Source of the DNA: Carnegiea gigantea | Taxonomy: Eukaryota > Streptophyta > Magnoliopsida > Caryophyllales > Cactaceae | Assembly: GCA_029747015.1 (NCBI GenBank) | Contig: JAKOGI010000005.1 | Span: 1,593,191-1,657,190 of the forward strand | DNA: 64,000 bases | Direction: 5' to 3' | Shown: in pieces, positions 50,901-62,165 of the stretch | How the letters are laid out: each line of letters starts with the position of its first letter | Numbering within the stretch: position 1 is the first letter of the stretch | The notes under the pieces: generated by a model | The model's input: only the letters and a program-made list of their open reading frames with translations | What the model was told of the DNA's origin: nothing | Database searches by the model: none | Program-made: the position numbers and the translations under genes

Positions 50901-53900
50901 TATTACCCCCTAAAAAGATTTTAAGGAGTTTCACAGCCAATATTGATGGTTTTGAGCAGGGGCGGAAGCCAAGACTCAAAGCAGGGGGCGAGATTAGTGA
51001 AACACATAACATAAACTTTAATAGTTCAAAAAATGAAATGCGTAGCTAATACATTCAAGAAAGTTGCCCTCGACCAGATCTCATGTTTTGAAAGTAAAGC
51101 ATGATATCGTTGCTCGACAGAATTTTAAAAAGATTCAAAAAAAAAAATTACAGAGAAGGCAGCACAAGGAGTTGAACCCGCGACCTCACACACGGAGCAA
51201 CAGGCGGCCAACCAGTCTGTTGTGCACTCCTTTGTGAAGTATTTAAGAATTAATTAATATATATCTATTTTTTTTCATCAGAATATTCCACATTTAATTT
51301 TTTTTTCCCAAAAAGTTGAGAGGTCAATTGACCCCCCTGCACCTTAGTGGCTCCGCCACGGGTTTTGAGTGTACCATACACAACAATAGTATCAGCTTTT
51401 GGGTTTTGAAGTCCAGATTCGGGGGTCAAAGAGTTTTACAAGATATTGCTAACAGCGTCACCATACTCAGAGAAATTGCAAAGAAAGGTATTTAAGACCA
51501 TAGTTACCTGGAACGCGGTACGCTTCGAGTCGCGATACGAATTCGGGTACGTAATTAGCCACTCGGGAGAGAATCGGTACGTGAGAGAGTCGGTGCACCA
51601 TTTTGGTACGCAGTTCGCTGTCCTGCGTAATCCCATTCGCCGATTATGGAATTTGGGAATAATATGTTCAAGCGTTGAAATTTTTAACAAGACCGTGCAA
51701 TGCACGGGTTCTAAATCTAGTGCTACTTTATTTATCACTGGGCATTTAAATTTTTGTCTCAAGAATAATAACTATTTCAAAAAAAAAAAAAAAGATTACT
51801 CCAGTCTTCTAGTCCTAAAATAAAAAAGAATTAATTACAACTTCTGAATTGCCAAAGTGTTAATAAGTTCCAAAAAAAATCTTGATATTTGGGTAATCTC
51901 ACATTATTTATTAAGTTATGTAAGTTCTAAATACTTAAAGGAATATTATTAACCACAAAAAAAAGAAAGAAGGAATATGTATAGTTAATGCGTAATGACC
52001 GCAAGTTAAAGGCTCAGAAAACCAAAACCCAATGCTTGAGCTGTCAACAAATGAAATTAAAAATTTATTAAGTCATTGAAGAGAGAGGAAGAAAGCTTGT
52101 CTCTTTGTCTTCTTCTCCCATCCAGAGCTCTCCGTCTTCGGGAAAGAGGAGACCATGTCTCCAGTCTAGCTCCAACTCAAGTCAAACTCCATTATTATCC
52201 AGCGGCCTCATCCTCTATTTCCCTTCTCTGCATCGGGACTCTGGGTTAAAAAAATAGGGAGCTGAAGCTTGCTGGTTCATTTTCCTCCATTGAATGTAGA
52301 TATTTTCTTCATGTTCGTCCATCTTCCTCCATCTCTGTCAACATTTTCCATGGCGAAATCTGTTGAGTAATGGTTCGAAAAGTTCAAGCGTTCGTTTGTA
52401 CCAGCAAAAGGAACTGTTGAATGGTAGGTGTGCTCTTCATTTTCCATCTACAAATGGGAACGCTCTGTGGAGCGAACTGGTGCGCGACTCGTTGCGTATC
52501 AGTGCGCTCAAGTACTGCGTTTCGATCCGTGTGACCCAGATCGTAGTACGCGGGGGGTGGAGCAAATCTGGCAACTATGATTTAAGACATCTCAAGCAAT
52601 TTCAGGGGTAGATTTTCAGAGGAAGTAAAGTGGGTGAAGCCTCTTAGCACCCTCATAATGGAGGTCATTATACATGGTTTTATGGATTTTCTGAAAATGC
52701 CCAACATTTTCAAATGTTGACTGCATGCTCCTGTTGACCCCTCAATGATCTATTGGATAATTTAGAAGATCATATCCAGTACACCACCATATGCCTATAT
52801 GCCTGCCTATTTTCACGGCGTTATGAAAAACTTTTCAAAATACCCCAGATGATGCCAACAAAGCCTGTACTCATTGAAATTGTCTAGAGGGTTATTTTGA
52901 ACAACCTACCAATGCCTTAGATGTAAAGTGACCAAGACTCTAAGGACCCGCCAACAGTGAATGCTATTATATATAATTTTGGGGATTTTATGAAAATTGT
53001 GTAACAAGTTCAGGATGTCAAACACCTATTTTCCCCACGTTCTAGCTAGAATCAGACTTCGAAATCAACAGGAAAGTGCCCCTTAGGTCATTATGGCCAT
53101 TGAAATTGTTTAGGTGCTTTTACACTAACAAGAGCTCCCAGAGAAGGCTTAGCATTTTCTAGTAAAATATTCTTGTACTAGCCTAGGTTGAAAAAAGTGA
53201 GAAGTAGTCATATTACCTATGTTTCTGCTGACCCAGCCCAAAGTATGTAGCAAGCGTGGCCATCTGAAATGAACAAATATAGGTATCAATCACCCATATC
53301 TAGCAGTTGTACAATATACCAATTTTTGGACCCAAAGATTAAGAATCACCAATCTCAGTCAATTGCATTGCCAATAGATACTAAAACTATACCCAACCAA
53401 CTTCTCAATTAATCACCCATATCTATTTATATAGATATTTTTCCTTATCCAAAAAAACAAATAAATAATGCAACATTTACCAGTTGAGCTAAGGATTAGG
53501 ATTCCCAGAGAACAGAAAGAGTTAATCCTGGTTCCATTAAAAATGTGAAGTTAATGAAGCACATGAAGAATGGAAAAGGGGTGGCAAAATGTCACCTTCA
53601 TATTACCAGCTCTCCTACCAAACCTCTCTGTCAACAACGCCAAAGAATCAATCGTCCCTTTGGGCTCTGGCACCGGCCGTCCAATCTCAGCAAAAGCTTC
53701 CTTAATCCGCGGACAATCAAACCTCAAAATGTTGTGCCCCGCCCATATCCTTCCTAATTCACACAACACGACACTGACCCTCATCAAAAACAAAACCGAA
53801 AACAACAACAGCAACAATAACTCTGCAAAGATTGGGGAGATTTAGACATAAGCAGTCTTACCCCTACAAACTCTTATAAAAACAGAGAGATTGGTTCCAA

Positions 53901-54306
53901 GAGACGCAATAAAAAAATTTTATAATACAATTCCATTGAATTTTGAATTAAAAACATTTGTGAAACACGCAAATTCCTATACAACAATTCAGAAAAATTG
54001 AACAGGCGAATGGGAGATGCGGTACTCCCTACCATGGAGGATGTCGAAGACTTTATCGGCGATGTCAGAGAAGGAAGGGGCGGTGGAAGCAGCGTCGCGA
54101 GAAATACCGTTACATCGTTCGGATCTAAGAGAGATGAGAGAGAGATCACAAGGACGAACCAGAGTAGAGTAGTTTTCGAGCTCAACGAGTGTTCTAGGGC
54201 AAACGAGTATGGCGCCGAACTCGAGTATAGCGAAGCCCTGACCTGGCCGAGTGGGCACCGTCGTCTCGACGTCGAAGAAGACGATCTCCGACCTCTCTTC
54301 CGCCAT
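47007..54306 (-). CDS. NEN1: NEN1-type DEDDh exonuclease-domain protein
   Basis: Six exons in transcription order: 54306-54033, 53753-53596, 53263-53217, 49786-49723, 49065-48377, 47244-47007. All are GT-AG with matching phase, giving about 489 residues. The exonuclease domain spans residues 1-185. Catalytic residues visible: D12 and E14 in FFDVETTVP, D104 in GHNILRFDC, and H159/D164 in HRSLDDVRMN, the DEDDh set. The C-terminal half has the family blocks ASLFPFYRGCQRIQVLHKDD and FSLDPYDYQQNAGIRLVA. Family knowledge: NAC45/86-dependent exonuclease-domain proteins degrade nuclear contents during sieve-element enucleation in phloem. The ATG at 54306 places D12/E14 at the expected distance. Intron 3 is 3.4 kb and loaded with repeats. 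It lies convergent to VTI12 and in tandem with a second NEN copy upstream. Confidence 0.93.
47880..48056. repeat. Compound (CT)n(CA)n microsatellite followed by two G-tracts
   Basis: About 15 CT units pass directly into about 18 CA units (to about 47946), followed by GT-rich DNA, a G15 run (47979-47993) and a T9G17 tract (48031-48056). All lie in NEN1 intron 5. Confidence 0.92.
50957..51360. mobile_element. Mutator-like MITE with 9-bp target duplication
   Basis: 404 bp flanked by perfect direct repeats GGTTTTGAG (50948-50956 and 51361-51369). Inverted ends: CAGGGGCGGAAGCCA on the left and TGGCTCCGCCACG on the right, with GCAGGGGG shared further in. A pol III box-B-like sequence (GGTTCAACTCC, minus strand, about 51168-51178) lies inside. 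No ORF. Confidence 0.75.
51499..52579. mobile_element. Mutator-like element, candidate Pack-MULE
   Basis: 1081 bp flanked by perfect 9-bp direct repeats ATTTAAGAC (51490-51498 and 52580-52588). Inverted ends: CATAGTTACCTGG on the left and CTGGCAACTATG on the right, with CpG-rich subterminal DNA (GCGGTACG and CGTAGTACGCG). The middle (52080-52350) is CT-rich and looks like a gene leader, but no captured gene was recognised. No transposase. Confidence 0.65.
51693..51720 (+). mobile_element. Helitron-like 3' end
   Basis: A perfect 6-bp stem hairpin CCGTGC-AAT-GCACGG (51693-51707) is followed 9 nt later by CTAG (51717-51720) and then T. This is the hairpin + CTRR|T layout of Helitron 3' termini. 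No matching 5' TC end was identified, and it sits inside the 51499-52579 insertion, so it could be chance or a nested remnant. Confidence 0.4.
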
Positions 54307-54515
54307 TGATGGAGCTTGTTGAGGAACCCTCGACCAGGCGAGAGAAAATGCGAGAGAAGGAATGGTGAAGTTCTGTTTCAGAAGAAGGCGCCAAATAAGG
54401 CCGTCATACGCAGAGCGGAAGAAGATAGTGCATCATTGTTTTGCCGTTTTCACTGTTTGCTTCGCAGAGTAGGTGAGTAGGTCTCCTCACCCCCTTCTGT
54501 TATTGGATTTTACAA

Positions 54516-54562
54516 ATATATATATATATATATGTGTGCGCGCGCGCGCGCGCGCGTGTGTG
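54516..54562. repeat. 47-bp alternating purine-pyrimidine tract (Z-DNA type)
   Basis: (AT)n followed by GTGT, about ten GC units and GTGTGTG in strict purine-pyrimidine alternation. It begins 210 bp upstream of the NEN1 start codon (gene on the minus strand). Confidence 0.9.
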
Positions 54563-56019
54563 AGAATTTGGTGACTTTAGAGCCTGTTCCTTTTGTTGGT
54601 AAATTAAAATTGGTAAAAAGGTAAAATTTTTTAAGGTAAATTAAAGTGGATTAAAATTGATATTTTTTTATTAAAGTAGATTGAAGATGATATATATGAA
54701 TTTGAGAGCTTTGAACGTTATCAATCTATTTGAAAAAATAGGCCTCAATATTATGAGCTTTGTGTCTATTTCTTTCGGTAATTTAAACAATAGAGAAATT
54801 AATTGACGGTGAGCTAAAATTGGGGTTATTGGGTCAGAATTAGTTTTTCCTTAGTACAAATTATTGGAAGTAGCTAGGTTCAATGGTCGGAATATTATGG
54901 CCTATTATTGGCATTGAAACCCCAAATTTTAGATTATTAACCTCCAATAATTCTTTTTTTAATGATTAGATAGTTTTGCATAGAGAATTTATTCTCAATG
55001 CATGCGTATACTATAGTTTCAAAACACATGGCAGCTTGACAGTGTGTTATATAATGTTCTATTTTTTTTTTTTTAAAAATGATCCATGAAAATAGTGAGT
55101 TTTGAAGATTAAGGGGAAAAAGTGTAGCATGTTTCGAATTACTTTAAAATGAAATGCTACCCATACAATTGTGCTGTGGAGGCAAGAGTTGGGGAATGGC
55201 AAATGGCTTCGTTCAATCAAACAGTAAAATGAAGATTCATAGAAGGAAACACTTTTGGATGGTGCTTGCTACAAGGGTTGTACAAAAATAAAAATGAAGA
55301 TATGGGTTGTTGAAATAATATAATCCTCCTATTTGGGATATTGAAATGGAAATAATTTAAGTCTTAAAATTAAAATCATGAATCCTATGTTTTCAAAAAT
55401 TATTCTCATTGAGACAAATGAGAATTTTAAGTATCATGAAAAAGAGTTGGTAATTAATTTGTTATGAATAAGAGTTACTTCATCTTTCTATGTTAGAAAT
55501 ATTTGTCACAATAAATACCGTACTATACTATGTAAAAGTAAAACCACCTACATGTGTGTAACAATGAATATCAGATATGTGACCAATATGATAATCATAC
55601 CTTAACATAAGGTGGATAAAAGACCTAATATTTTCATCCATATATCTTTACATTATATCATTAACGCGTAAAATTACAATCAAGCTCTTAGAACTCATAT
55701 AACTTTTAAAGAAAATATTATTATACATTTATGGCATCAACTTTGAGACTAGACATACTACACTTAGGTTTCATGTGCTACCAATAAGGTGAGCGTAAAG
55801 TTTAAAGCAAGAATCAAATCCAAGCATAATACTTTCTTTGCATGCTTTGCTTTGCTTTGCCTTGCCAAAGTTTCCATTTCCCCCTTCTAAAGTTGTAGTT
55901 ACCCATGATGGCAATCAACTTCTGCATGAGACTTCCAACCAATTTTCTTACGCCAACTATGTGACAAGCAAGGCATGTCTTTCAATCACTCGAACGCAGA
56001 AGAGAGATTGGGGCAATGT

Positions 56020-56158
56020 ATATCCCATACTTTAAAAATATGTACCTCATTTATCACTTGTATATATTTTTTTTCTATGTGTATTTTTCATATAAATAAC
56101 TTTTAATATGTAAGTATTAATGCAACTTCTGAGTATGTACTCCTTTGAGTATAATACA
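56020..56158. mobile_element. Short palindromic MITE, family P, copy 4
   Basis: About 139 bp in inverse orientation to copies 2-3: the core reads CTATGTGTATTTTTCATATA and the right end GAGTATGTACTCCTTTGAGT. The left end is degraded. Confidence 0.5.
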
Positions 56159-57393
56159 TGTTTTGAAGAGAGGGGGGGTTAGACTTACGAGGCAAAAGTA
56201 CCGAATCAAGCAGAGACGCTGCCCAAAAAAACAGCCACGCAGAAGATTACAGGGCAAGAAACAACAGAATAATGAGATTTACATTACATAATAGTTCCCA
56301 GACAGCGAATACAATAACATGTAATCAAGCCAAGAAACTATCATTGCTTAAGAGTGACAGCTGTTCCACTGCACGTTCAGTCACTTCCATTCCGTGTATG
56401 AACAGCCATTTTCGTCAGCAATACTATGGTAGCCGCATTACAAATAGACAACCAATTTCTCAGCAACTAATCCAATGCCTGCTTGGCCCTCATAATCATA
56501 CGTGTCCACCAAAAATATTGCATCAATGCAAGTCCCGCTGCTGAACAAGTGCATAAGTTCCTGCTGATCATCACTGACTCGCCTCCGTTGTTAAGCCCCT
56601 TTACGTCTATTCAAGCATATTTCTGTTTTACGTTTTCGTATTCTGAAAAATACAGAAAAGAAAGAACTTAGTTTAGGATTTGAACGATCATTCAAACTAC
56701 GGAGCTACAACAGCTGCAAGGTTCTTAGCTGCCACAACAAAGACATGCAAAATACTACCCTTCGAAACGCCCTTGGTAGAGGTTATCAAGACCAAAATCG
56801 ACATTAGCTTCAAGTCAGAATCTATCCACTTTCTAGATCAGTGAAAGAGTAGGTATTCGGCAATTTTCTCAGCTGAGGATAAGAGTTGACTACAACAAAA
56901 TATCTCAAATAATTCACCCTTCAGTTTTTTTTTTGGGTGGGGGGTGGGGTGGGATGAAGTTACATGCAATGATGCAGGGATGTAAATCACCTCATTAAAA
57001 TTAGAGTAACATGCACACATTTGAGTTTCTTCTTTCCTGCTTTCTTTCTTTCTTTCTTAAATGCTCTAAAAAGGAAGATCGATTGCATCAGTGATCAGTC
57101 TATGGGTTGATGGACCAATTTTTGCCAGCTTGGGGAGGGACCCTTACCAGTACAGTTTCAATCAACCTTTCCCAAATACTCTCAAAAAGAAACACATGTT
57201 GTACCATGCATTTTTTCCTCCCACAGAATTTTCGCTCAAGTATAGCAGAATAAAACAATGGTCTTACTGAAGTACCCTTCACTTCATATCAATTGTGACA
57301 TAGCAAGCCAGCATTGCCTTTGTTGTCTCACTCAAAACAAACAAAAAGGAGACTCCTATTAGATCACAATAGTACGTGCAAAGTGGCAAACGT

Positions 57394-57715
57394 TGTCAAA
57401 TTCTGTAGTTCAGAACAGAATTTGTGATTCTTCCATTGTTGTTCATTCGGGAATCACGAGGAATGAGAGAAAGAAAACTGAATGTATTACTGTATGTGTG
57501 AGTGTATTACATCAGAAAATGAAGGAGAACCCATCATCTTCTCATAAAGACATTGTGTCTATTTATATACACAACAAGAGGTCATCTAACTAACTACTGA
57601 GCTAAGCATAACAACCTGCCAGCTGGATAGAAACTAACTCCAAGTTGATAACAAACTGCTGAAAATGTAACTAACTCAAGGCTGTTCTTGATTGCTGTTC
57701 TGGTGGCCTCCAACA
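57394..57715 (-). repeat. Copia 3' LTR
   Basis: 322 bp, TG...CA on the plus strand. Contains the final codons of the pol frame (stop at 57671). Two single-base differences from the 5' LTR, both transitions. Confidence 0.97.
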
Positions 57716-60700
57716 CCCCCCCGCAAACTTGGGAGGCTGAGGAAGCATGCCAAGCTTGTTAAGCAAAGACCAATGCTGATGAGAAGGCAAAATTTTGGTG
57801 AGAACATCAGCCAATTGAGAATGAGGGGGTAAATAAGTAAGCTGAAGGAGGCCTTGCATAACTTTGTCTCTTGTGAAATGACAATCAGCTTCGATATGTT
57901 TGGTCCGCTCATGAAATACAGGGTTACGAGCAATGTGAAGTGCTGACTGATTGTCGCAATGTAAAGTAACTGGTTTTAAGTGAGGAACACCCAGCTCCTT
58001 AAGAAGACTCACCAGCCAAGTGACCTTTGCTGCAGCTTGAGCCATAGCTCTATACTCAGCTTCTGCAGAAGAGCGAGCAACTGTACTTTGTTTCTTGGAT
58101 TTCCAACTAATGGGAGATTTATCTAACAAAATGACATAGCCAGTTACAGACCTTCGACTCATGGGACAAGAGGCCAAGTCAGAGTCAGAATAAGCATGAA
58201 GGTTGAGAGAATCTGCCCCTTTGAGTAACAGGCCTTGTCCTGAAGTGCCGGAAATATATCGCAGTAAATGCTCTAGTGCAGTCATGTGAGAAGAAGTTGG
58301 AGACTGCATAAACTGGCTCAGAGTTTGTACTGCAAAAGAGATGTCAGGCCTAGTATTAGTCAAGAAATTCAACTTGCCAATGTATTTTCTGTAGATGCTG
58401 GGGTCTGGTAATGGTACACCAGAACTAGAAGTAAGCTTGCAGTTCAAAGGAAGAGGAGTAGCTGTGGACTTAACATGGAGAAAACCAGACTCCTTGAGTA
58501 GATCCTGAGTGAATTTTCGTTGAGTGAGACTGATGCCATCAGATAGATGAGAAATCTCAAAGCCTAAGAAATAGCTTAAACAGCCCAAATCTTTAATACC
58601 AAAAGAAGAGTTGAGATGCTGTTTAAGTGCTTGAATATCTGCCATGTTGGAACCAGTAAGAAGTATGTCATCCACATACACAGCAACAATGGTCAAGTCT
58701 GTACCTGATGACTTAAGAAAGAGGCTGTAATCATTTTTAGATTGAGTGTAGCCTTGGAGGTTAAGAAAATTAACCAGCTTAGCATGCCACTGCCTTGAAG
58801 CCTGTTTCAGGCCATACAAAGATTTCTGCAATCTACAAACCTTGTTAGAAGGATTGGGGATCCCTTCTGACATCTTCATGTAGACTTCCTCATGTAAATC
58901 ACCATGCAAGAAAGCATTGTTAACATCTAACTGAAAAAGGGACTATTGTCTAGATGCTGCCAGAGCAATAATAGTTATGATGGTTGTCATTTTAACCACA
59001 GGGGAAAAAGTCTCAGTGTAGTCTATTCCCTCTTTTTGGGTATTGCCCCTGATGACAAGTCGTGCTTTATATCGTTCAAGAGAACCATCAGCCTTAAGTT
59101 CAACCTTATACACCCACTTGGAGCTGATGGCCTTTTTGCCAGGGGGCAGATCAACCTCAGTCCAGGTTTGATTAGCCGTCAAAGCATCTAATTCTGCCTA
59201 CATAGCCTTGACCCAATGAGGAGAAATAGCAGCCTCTTTGTAAGAGGACGGTTCATGTAAATGATCAAGGTGGAGGATATGCTGCTGTTGATCAGGGGAC
59301 AAGGAAGAAAATTGTACTAAATTGCACCAATGACTGCTAGAGAAATGAGATGTGTGAGAGGAAGAGCAGACAAAATCCTTCAAATAGGATGGAGGCTTGG
59401 AGACTCTGGTGGATTTGCGAGGAGGTAAAGGGATGGCAGGAGGAGAAAGAGAATGGGGAGCTGGTTGTGAGAAAGTAGTTCTGGGAGAAGAAATGTTAGG
59501 AGAAAGACGTGGATGTTGATGGGTAAGATCTGATGTGGAGGACTCAAAAACAGGAGTGGTGTCAGAAGGGAATGGGTGATCAAAGACTTCTGTAGGAAGG
59601 AAAATGTGATTTGGCAACACAATCTCAGGGGAAGAAATGTGCTGGAAAGGAAAATAATGCTCATGAAACACCAGATCCCTACTGAAATGTATCTTTTTGG
59701 TAACAAGATTGTAGACTTTGTAAGCCTTTTTAGCAGTGGGATAGCCTAAGAAAACACAAGGTTGTGCCCGGGGATCAAACTTTGTTCTGCCTTGTTTTAG
59801 TGTGGACATGTAACACAAACAACCAAAGGCCCTCAAATAATCATAAGAAGGTTTGCTATTGAATAACAACTCATAGGGAGTTTGGAAATCAAACACAGAA
59901 TGTGGAAGTCTATTGATTAAATGTGTAGCAGTTAGGATGCAATCACCCCAAAACTGAAGGGGTACATGCGACTGAAACAGAAGAGCTTTAGCAACCTCAA
60001 GAAGCTGCTTATGCTTTCTTTCTACTATGCCATTCTGTTGAGGGGTATCCACACAAGATGTTTGATGAACAATCCCCATTTTATTGTAGAAAGCTATAGC
60101 ATGTTGATCTCCAAATTCAAGACCATTGTCAGATCTGATAGTATGAACTTGAGCATGAAAATGAGTATGAATATAAGCAATAAAAGACTCTAACATAGAA
60201 AAAGCATTGCTTTTATGTGATAAAAGGAAAACCCATGTAGCTCTTGATTTGTCATCGACAATGGAAAGGAACAACTTGAAACCATCATATGTGGGAGTCC
60301 TATAAGGCCCCCAGATATCTACATGCAAAAGTTCAAAAATACAACTTGCTCTGGAAGTGCTTAAAGGAAAAGAACTCCTGTGCTGTTTAGCCTGAGGACA
60401 GATGTTGCATACTGTGACAGGAAACTTGCAAGGGAGACCTAAAATGTGTGCCATATGCTGGGCTGAGGGATGGCCAAGCCTGCAGTGCCACAACTCTGAA
60501 ACTGAAAGAAAACTAGAGTGATGAGGAAAAGAAACTGCAGGAGGTTGTACCAAATATAGACCTCCTTTCTCTTCACCAAGAACCTGTTGCTTGTTCGTCA
60601 AATGGTCCTGTAAGTAACAAGAGCTTGCAGTAAAAACCACGCTGCATGAAAGCTGCCTACCTAATTTACTGGCTGAGAGTAGATTGAATTGAAAATCAGG

Positions 60701-62062
60701 TGCATGTAAAACACCCTGCAGAATGATATTAGGATTCAACAGAACAGTCCCAATATGCTTTACTTCTACTTGTCTACCATTAGGCATAGTAATAGAACAT
60801 GCCTTTGTCACAGGGGACAAAGAATGAAAAAGATGTAAATGAGGAGTAATGTGGTCAGTAGCTCCACTGTCTACAATCCAACTCTGCTGTGGCTGTGTAG
60901 TAAGTAAACAAAAAGACTTACCAGCCAAATAAGCAGAGTGTTGCTGCTCCACATGAGGTGAAATCTCCAAATGTTGTTTGTTTAGTAATGCGAGCAATTG
61001 CTCATATTGTTCTGAGGTCAAAGTGTGACTACCAGTAGATTGAGGTGGCCAAGAATCAGACACAGAAGTAGATTGTCCAGTTTGCTGTACTGTGGCTGCC
61101 AATTTTCTGTTTCCATCAGTTTGACTTCTCACTCTTTGTAACTTGTAACATTTATCAATGGTATGCCCTTGCTTTTTACAATAGTTGCACTGCACATTTG
61201 GCCTTCTGAATATGGGAGCATTCCCATGAAACTGTATAGTATTGAGAGTAGATGAAGATTGTTGAAAACCTTGAGTATAAGATGGTTTAGAAAGACTCCT
61301 GCTATTCGCATACTGCTGCCTTTGTTGAGACAAGAAAGCTGTTGAAGAGTCAAGTTCAGGCTGTTGAACAGAAAAGGCTTTGATTTCTCTTTGATGTTCT
61401 TCTTGCAGAACCATGCTACTGGCTTGACTAACAGATGGCAAAGGATTCAGCATTAGTATATTACTCCGGATTGCTTGATAGCAATCTTTTAAACCCATTA
61501 GAAATTGCATCAACTGTTGTCTCTCAATAATCTTCATAGCAGAACCTGTTGAATCACAAGAACAGGGTGCTACCAAGGCAATATATTCATCCCAAAGTTG
61601 CTTGCATTTGGTAAAGTAAGCAGAAACAGAACGGTTACCCTGAGATAGGTTGCTCATTTCTTTCTGCAAATGATAAATCTTGGTACCTTGACTGAAACTG
61701 AATCTTTGTGAAAGATCCTTCCAGATCTGTGCAGCCGTAGGGGTGTACATGATACTTACAGCTATGTCTTTGTCCACAGAGTGCAATAGCCAAGATATCA
61801 CCATACTATTACACCTCTCCCATAGAGGAAAAAGGGGTGAATCTGCTGCAGGTTTATCAAAATCACCATTGACAAAAGGCATTTTATTCTTGGCACTAAG
61901 TGAAACCTCACAAGAACGCTTCCATTGAACATAATTGTTGCCTGTAAGAGGCTCATTAGATAGGCTACAATTCGGACTATCAGAATGATGTAAGTAAAGA
62001 ACATGACCAGGATCAAGAGTATAATTGCTCAAAGGCACACTGTTCTCAGTATTCTCAGTCAT
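57671..62062 (-). pseudogene. Copia gag-pol polyprotein with two in-frame stops
   Basis: One frame of 1464 codons from ATG 62062 to stop 57671, interrupted by TAG at 59198-59200 and TAG at 58940-58942, with no frameshift. Domains: gag (residues 1-285); zinc knuckle C292-C295-H300-C305; aspartic protease DSG at 398-400; integrase zinc finger near 526-555 with the catalytic D582, D645 and E681 (D,D-35-E spacing); RT with YVDDILLTGS; RNase H near SDSDLASCPMSRRSVTGY. The first stop lies between integrase and RT and the second inside RT, so the copy cannot make full Pol itself. Both stops fit single transitions. The last 15 codons fall in the LTR. Confidence 0.95.
57716..57724 (-). other. Polypurine tract
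   Basis: On the minus strand GCGGGGGGG lies directly before the 3' LTR (TGTTGG), the position and composition of the plus-strand primer. Confidence 0.85.
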
Positions 62063-62150
62063 TCTTGATGAATCAAGAAAATATCCAAAGCAATACAGAG
62101 TAATGTCTAATCGAGAAAGAGTAAAGAAAACAAACTCAAATTGCGAACAG

Positions 62151-62165
62151 CCGGCTCTGATACCA
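62151..62165 (-). other. Primer-binding site (initiator tRNA-Met type)
   Basis: On the minus strand TGGTATCAGAGCCGG follows the 5' LTR directly. TGGTATCAGAGC is the usual plant copia complement of the initiator Met tRNA 3' end. Confidence 0.93.

Larger units (their letters stand above)
50030..53010. repeat. Degenerate about 250-300 bp repeat array in NEN1 intron 3
   Basis: A recognisable block, AAAATGAAGGCTATTATACA then a T-rich stretch and GATTTT.....AAAATG, recurs in diverged form near 50035, 50325, 50560, 50815, 52655 and 52950. Copies near 50815 and 52655 also share TACATGCTCCTATT/GCATGCTCCTGTT and a following run of Cs. Between copies 4 and 5 lie the two insertions listed next. Copies are far from identical, so limits are approximate. 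Confidence 0.6.
54307..56437. other. Intergenic region between NEN1 and the second NEN copy
   Basis: Contains the NEN1 promoter side (with the alternating tract), AT-rich DNA and a family-P MITE near 56020. ORFs at 55838-56035 and 56272-56544 are unsupported. No other feature seen. Confidence 0.5.

Noticed and set aside
52363..52611. 82-codon ORF
   Set aside because: Spans the right end of the Mutator-like insertion, so it is a chance frame in CpG-rich terminal DNA.
57100..57282. Minus-strand ORF near the copia 3' end as the missing NEN exon
   Set aside because: No NEN similarity. The true exon 6 homology was found at 56438-56642.
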